Shown one piece after another: positions 61,851 to 64,000 of a stretch of 64,000 bases of DNA. Both the position numbers and the translations under genes were made by a program. The stretch comes from an uncultured Pseudomonadales bacterium (GTDB lineage Bacteria > Pseudomonadota > Gammaproteobacteria > Pseudomonadales > Balneatricaceae), in the NCBI GenBank assembly GCA_943787595.1, contig CALSNA010000002.1, positions 186,001-250,000 on the forward strand. Direction: 5' to 3'. The stretch's first letter is position 1, and the number at the start of each line of letters is the position of its first letter. The notes beneath the pieces are model-generated. The model had not been told where the DNA came from and did no database searches. It saw only the letters and a list, made by a program, of their open reading frames with translations.

Positions 61851-62452
61851 GCCAGCCACTCCTCAATCTGTTTCAATGCAGGCACAGTCATAACCACCTT
61901 TGTGTTGGCTATTAAACTCACCGGATTAACACTAACAGCATCAACCACACTTACCTTGGGAATGTTGCGAGAGGCCAAATAAAGGTCCTGACCAATACTG
62001 TCAGTTACCACCAGTGCATCCACTAGACCCAACTCAGTCATTTTGGCTAACATCGCTTTGGTTCTTGCTGCCGCTACTGTGAAAGCTTCAACAACCAAAA
62101 GCCGCTCTTGGCGTACCAACTCTGATAGTATACAGCGCATTGCTGCCCGGTACATTTTGCGATTTACTTTTTGACTATGATCTTGCGGCCGTGCAGCAAA
62201 GGCGCGACCACCACCAACCCAGATAGGGCTACAGATGGTACCTGCACGAGCACGACCAGTACCCTTTTGGCGCCATGGTTTACGGCCTCCACCCCTAACT
62301 TCAGAGCGGTTTTTCTGCTTTCGAGTACCCTGGCGCGAACCGGCCAGATAAGCGTTAACAACCTGGTGCACCAGCGGCTCATTAAATTCACGACCAAAGG
62401 CTTCTTCAGACACTTCAATGCCACCCTTGGTATCGGCAAGGTTTAAATTCAT
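61847..62452 (-). CDS. rplD: 50S ribosomal protein L4
   Basis: A 201-residue protein lining the exit tunnel; in E. coli it also represses the S10 operon. It has the tunnel loop ([19 protein letters not shown]) and the core C-terminal domain. ATG 62452 ([11 protein letters not shown]) is chosen; the longer frame from 62503 overlaps rplC and is rejected. Confidence 0.97.
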   Translation of the reverse strand: MNLNLADTKGGIEVSEEAFGREFNEPLVHQVVNAYLAGSRQGTRKQKNRSEVRGGGRKPWRQKGTGRARAGTICSPIWVGGGRAFAARPQDHSQKVNRKMYRAAMRCILSELVRQERLLVVEAFTVAAARTKAMLAKMTELGLVDALVVTDSIGQDLYLASRNIPKVSVVDAVSVNPVSLIANTKVVMTVPALKQIEEWLA

Positions 62453-62462
62453 TATGATCTCC

Positions 62463-63110
62463 TCACATCCCTTGCCGGCGCATCTTGACGGCAGGCTTAA
62501 CAATTACGTTACCGCCGGCAGAACCAGGAACCGCACCTTTCACTAACAGCAAATTACGCTCAACATCAACGCGCACAATTTCCAAGGATTGTGTCGTAAC
62601 TGTTGCAGAACCCATATGCCCAGCCATCTTTTTGCCTTTCCAGACACGACCAGGAGTCTGACACTGGCCAGTTGAACCGAGAGCTCGGTGGGAAACGGAA
62701 TTGCCGTGGGTTGCATCCTGCATATGGAAGTTCCAGCGCTTGACGCCACCCTGAAAGCCTTTACCTTTAGACTGGCCTGTTACATCAATTTTTTGTCCAA
62801 CACTGAAACGCTTGATCGAAAGCTGATCACCAACGGAAACTTGCTCGTCATCAGTGTTACGAAATTCCCACAGACCACGACCCACTTCAGTACCTGCCTT
62901 AGCATATTGACCTGTTATAGCTTTATTAACCCGACTAGGATGGCGTGAGCCTGTAGTAACCTGAACTGCAGGATAGCCATCAGTTTCTACAGTTTTGACT
63001 TGAGTCACATTGTTAAGGTCTATTTCGATGACGGTGACTGGCACAGAAGCACCTGCTTCGGTGAATACACGGGTCATACCCGCCTTACGTCCGACTAATC
63101 CAATAGCCAT
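62463..63110 (-). CDS. rplC: 50S ribosomal protein L3
   Basis: A 215-residue early assembly protein. It begins [20 protein letters not shown]. The loop that reaches toward the peptidyl-transferase centre includes [20 protein letters not shown], with the Gln that is methylated in E. coli. Confidence 0.98.
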   Translation of the reverse strand: MAIGLVGRKAGMTRVFTEAGASVPVTVIEIDLNNVTQVKTVETDGYPAVQVTTGSRHPSRVNKAITGQYAKAGTEVGRGLWEFRNTDDEQVSVGDQLSIKRFSVGQKIDVTGQSKGKGFQGGVKRWNFHMQDATHGNSVSHRALGSTGQCQTPGRVWKGKKMAGHMGSATVTTQSLEIVRVDVERNLLLVKGAVPGSAGGNVIVKPAVKMRRQGM

Positions 63111-63244
63111 TTTGTTACCTCAAATTGCCAGTTATGCACGGGACTGTTCACCCTCTATGGTTATCGCTGCACGATATTACATGATAATTATATTTGCATG
63201 ATTATGGCGTTGCCACGCCGACTCTCTAGAGAGTACTAATTCAA

Positions 63245-64000
<756 letters not shown>

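Overview
The window is a piece of a gammaproteobacterial chromosome. Gene order suhB-trmJ-cysE-iscRSUA-hscBA-fdx-iscX-ndk-rlmN-rodZ-hisS-yfgM-bamB-der and birA-coaX-tRNA(Thr,Tyr,Gly,Thr)-tuf-tRNA(Trp)-secE-nusG-rplKAJL-rpoBC-rpsLG-fusA-tuf is that of the Pseudomonas/Oceanospirillales branch. The DNA is AT-rich for that branch by eye. Several spacers are long and decayed, genes usually found between neighbours are missing, and an insertion-sequence relic is present. Together these suggest a lineage undergoing genome reduction, perhaps a marine or host-associated bacterium (inference only).

Layout. 1-361 (minus): 5'-terminal part of an acetoacetate-decarboxylase-like gene. 1014-4929 (minus): a three-gene operon for periplasmic methanethiol oxidation, with an MtoX/SBP56 oxidase, one polypeptide fusing a SCO1/SenC copper chaperone to a di-heme MauG/cytochrome c peroxidase, and a TlpA-like thioredoxin. 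4930-6076: a long non-coding stretch with a duplicated ~85 bp block, a decayed IS3-family element and a (CAAAG)6 tract. 6077-10240: cysZ, ubiA, ubiC, a short asparaginase and a SuhB homologue that lacks most catalytic metal ligands. 10241-18195: trmJ, cysE and the complete isc Fe-S operon behind a well-formed IscR-type promoter, then ndk. 18697-27865: rlmN, rodZ, hisS, yfgM, bamB, der, birA, coaX; pilF and ispG, usual members of this block, are absent. 28176-30509: a serC-serA pair of the type common in Alphaproteobacteria, inserted between coaX and the tRNA cluster. 30641-49632: tRNAs, two almost identical tuf genes, secE-nusG, the L11-L1-L10-L7/L12 genes with an L10 leader, rpoB (interrupted by a one-base frameshift), rpoC and the str operon. 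49721-63556 (minus): the complete S10-spc-alpha ribosomal protein cluster, inverted relative to the str operon, so that tuf and rplQ converge on one shared terminator.

How the genes work together: the right half is the core transcription and translation machinery. The middle supplies Fe-S clusters, cysteine and serine, outer-membrane assembly and cell-shape functions. The left end is the most lineage-specific part: it predicts a cell that can oxidise methanethiol, a breakdown product of DMSP and methionine, in the periplasm, with its own copper and thiol maturation factors encoded alongside. All calls come from reading the sequence and from remembered family motifs. No database search was run.
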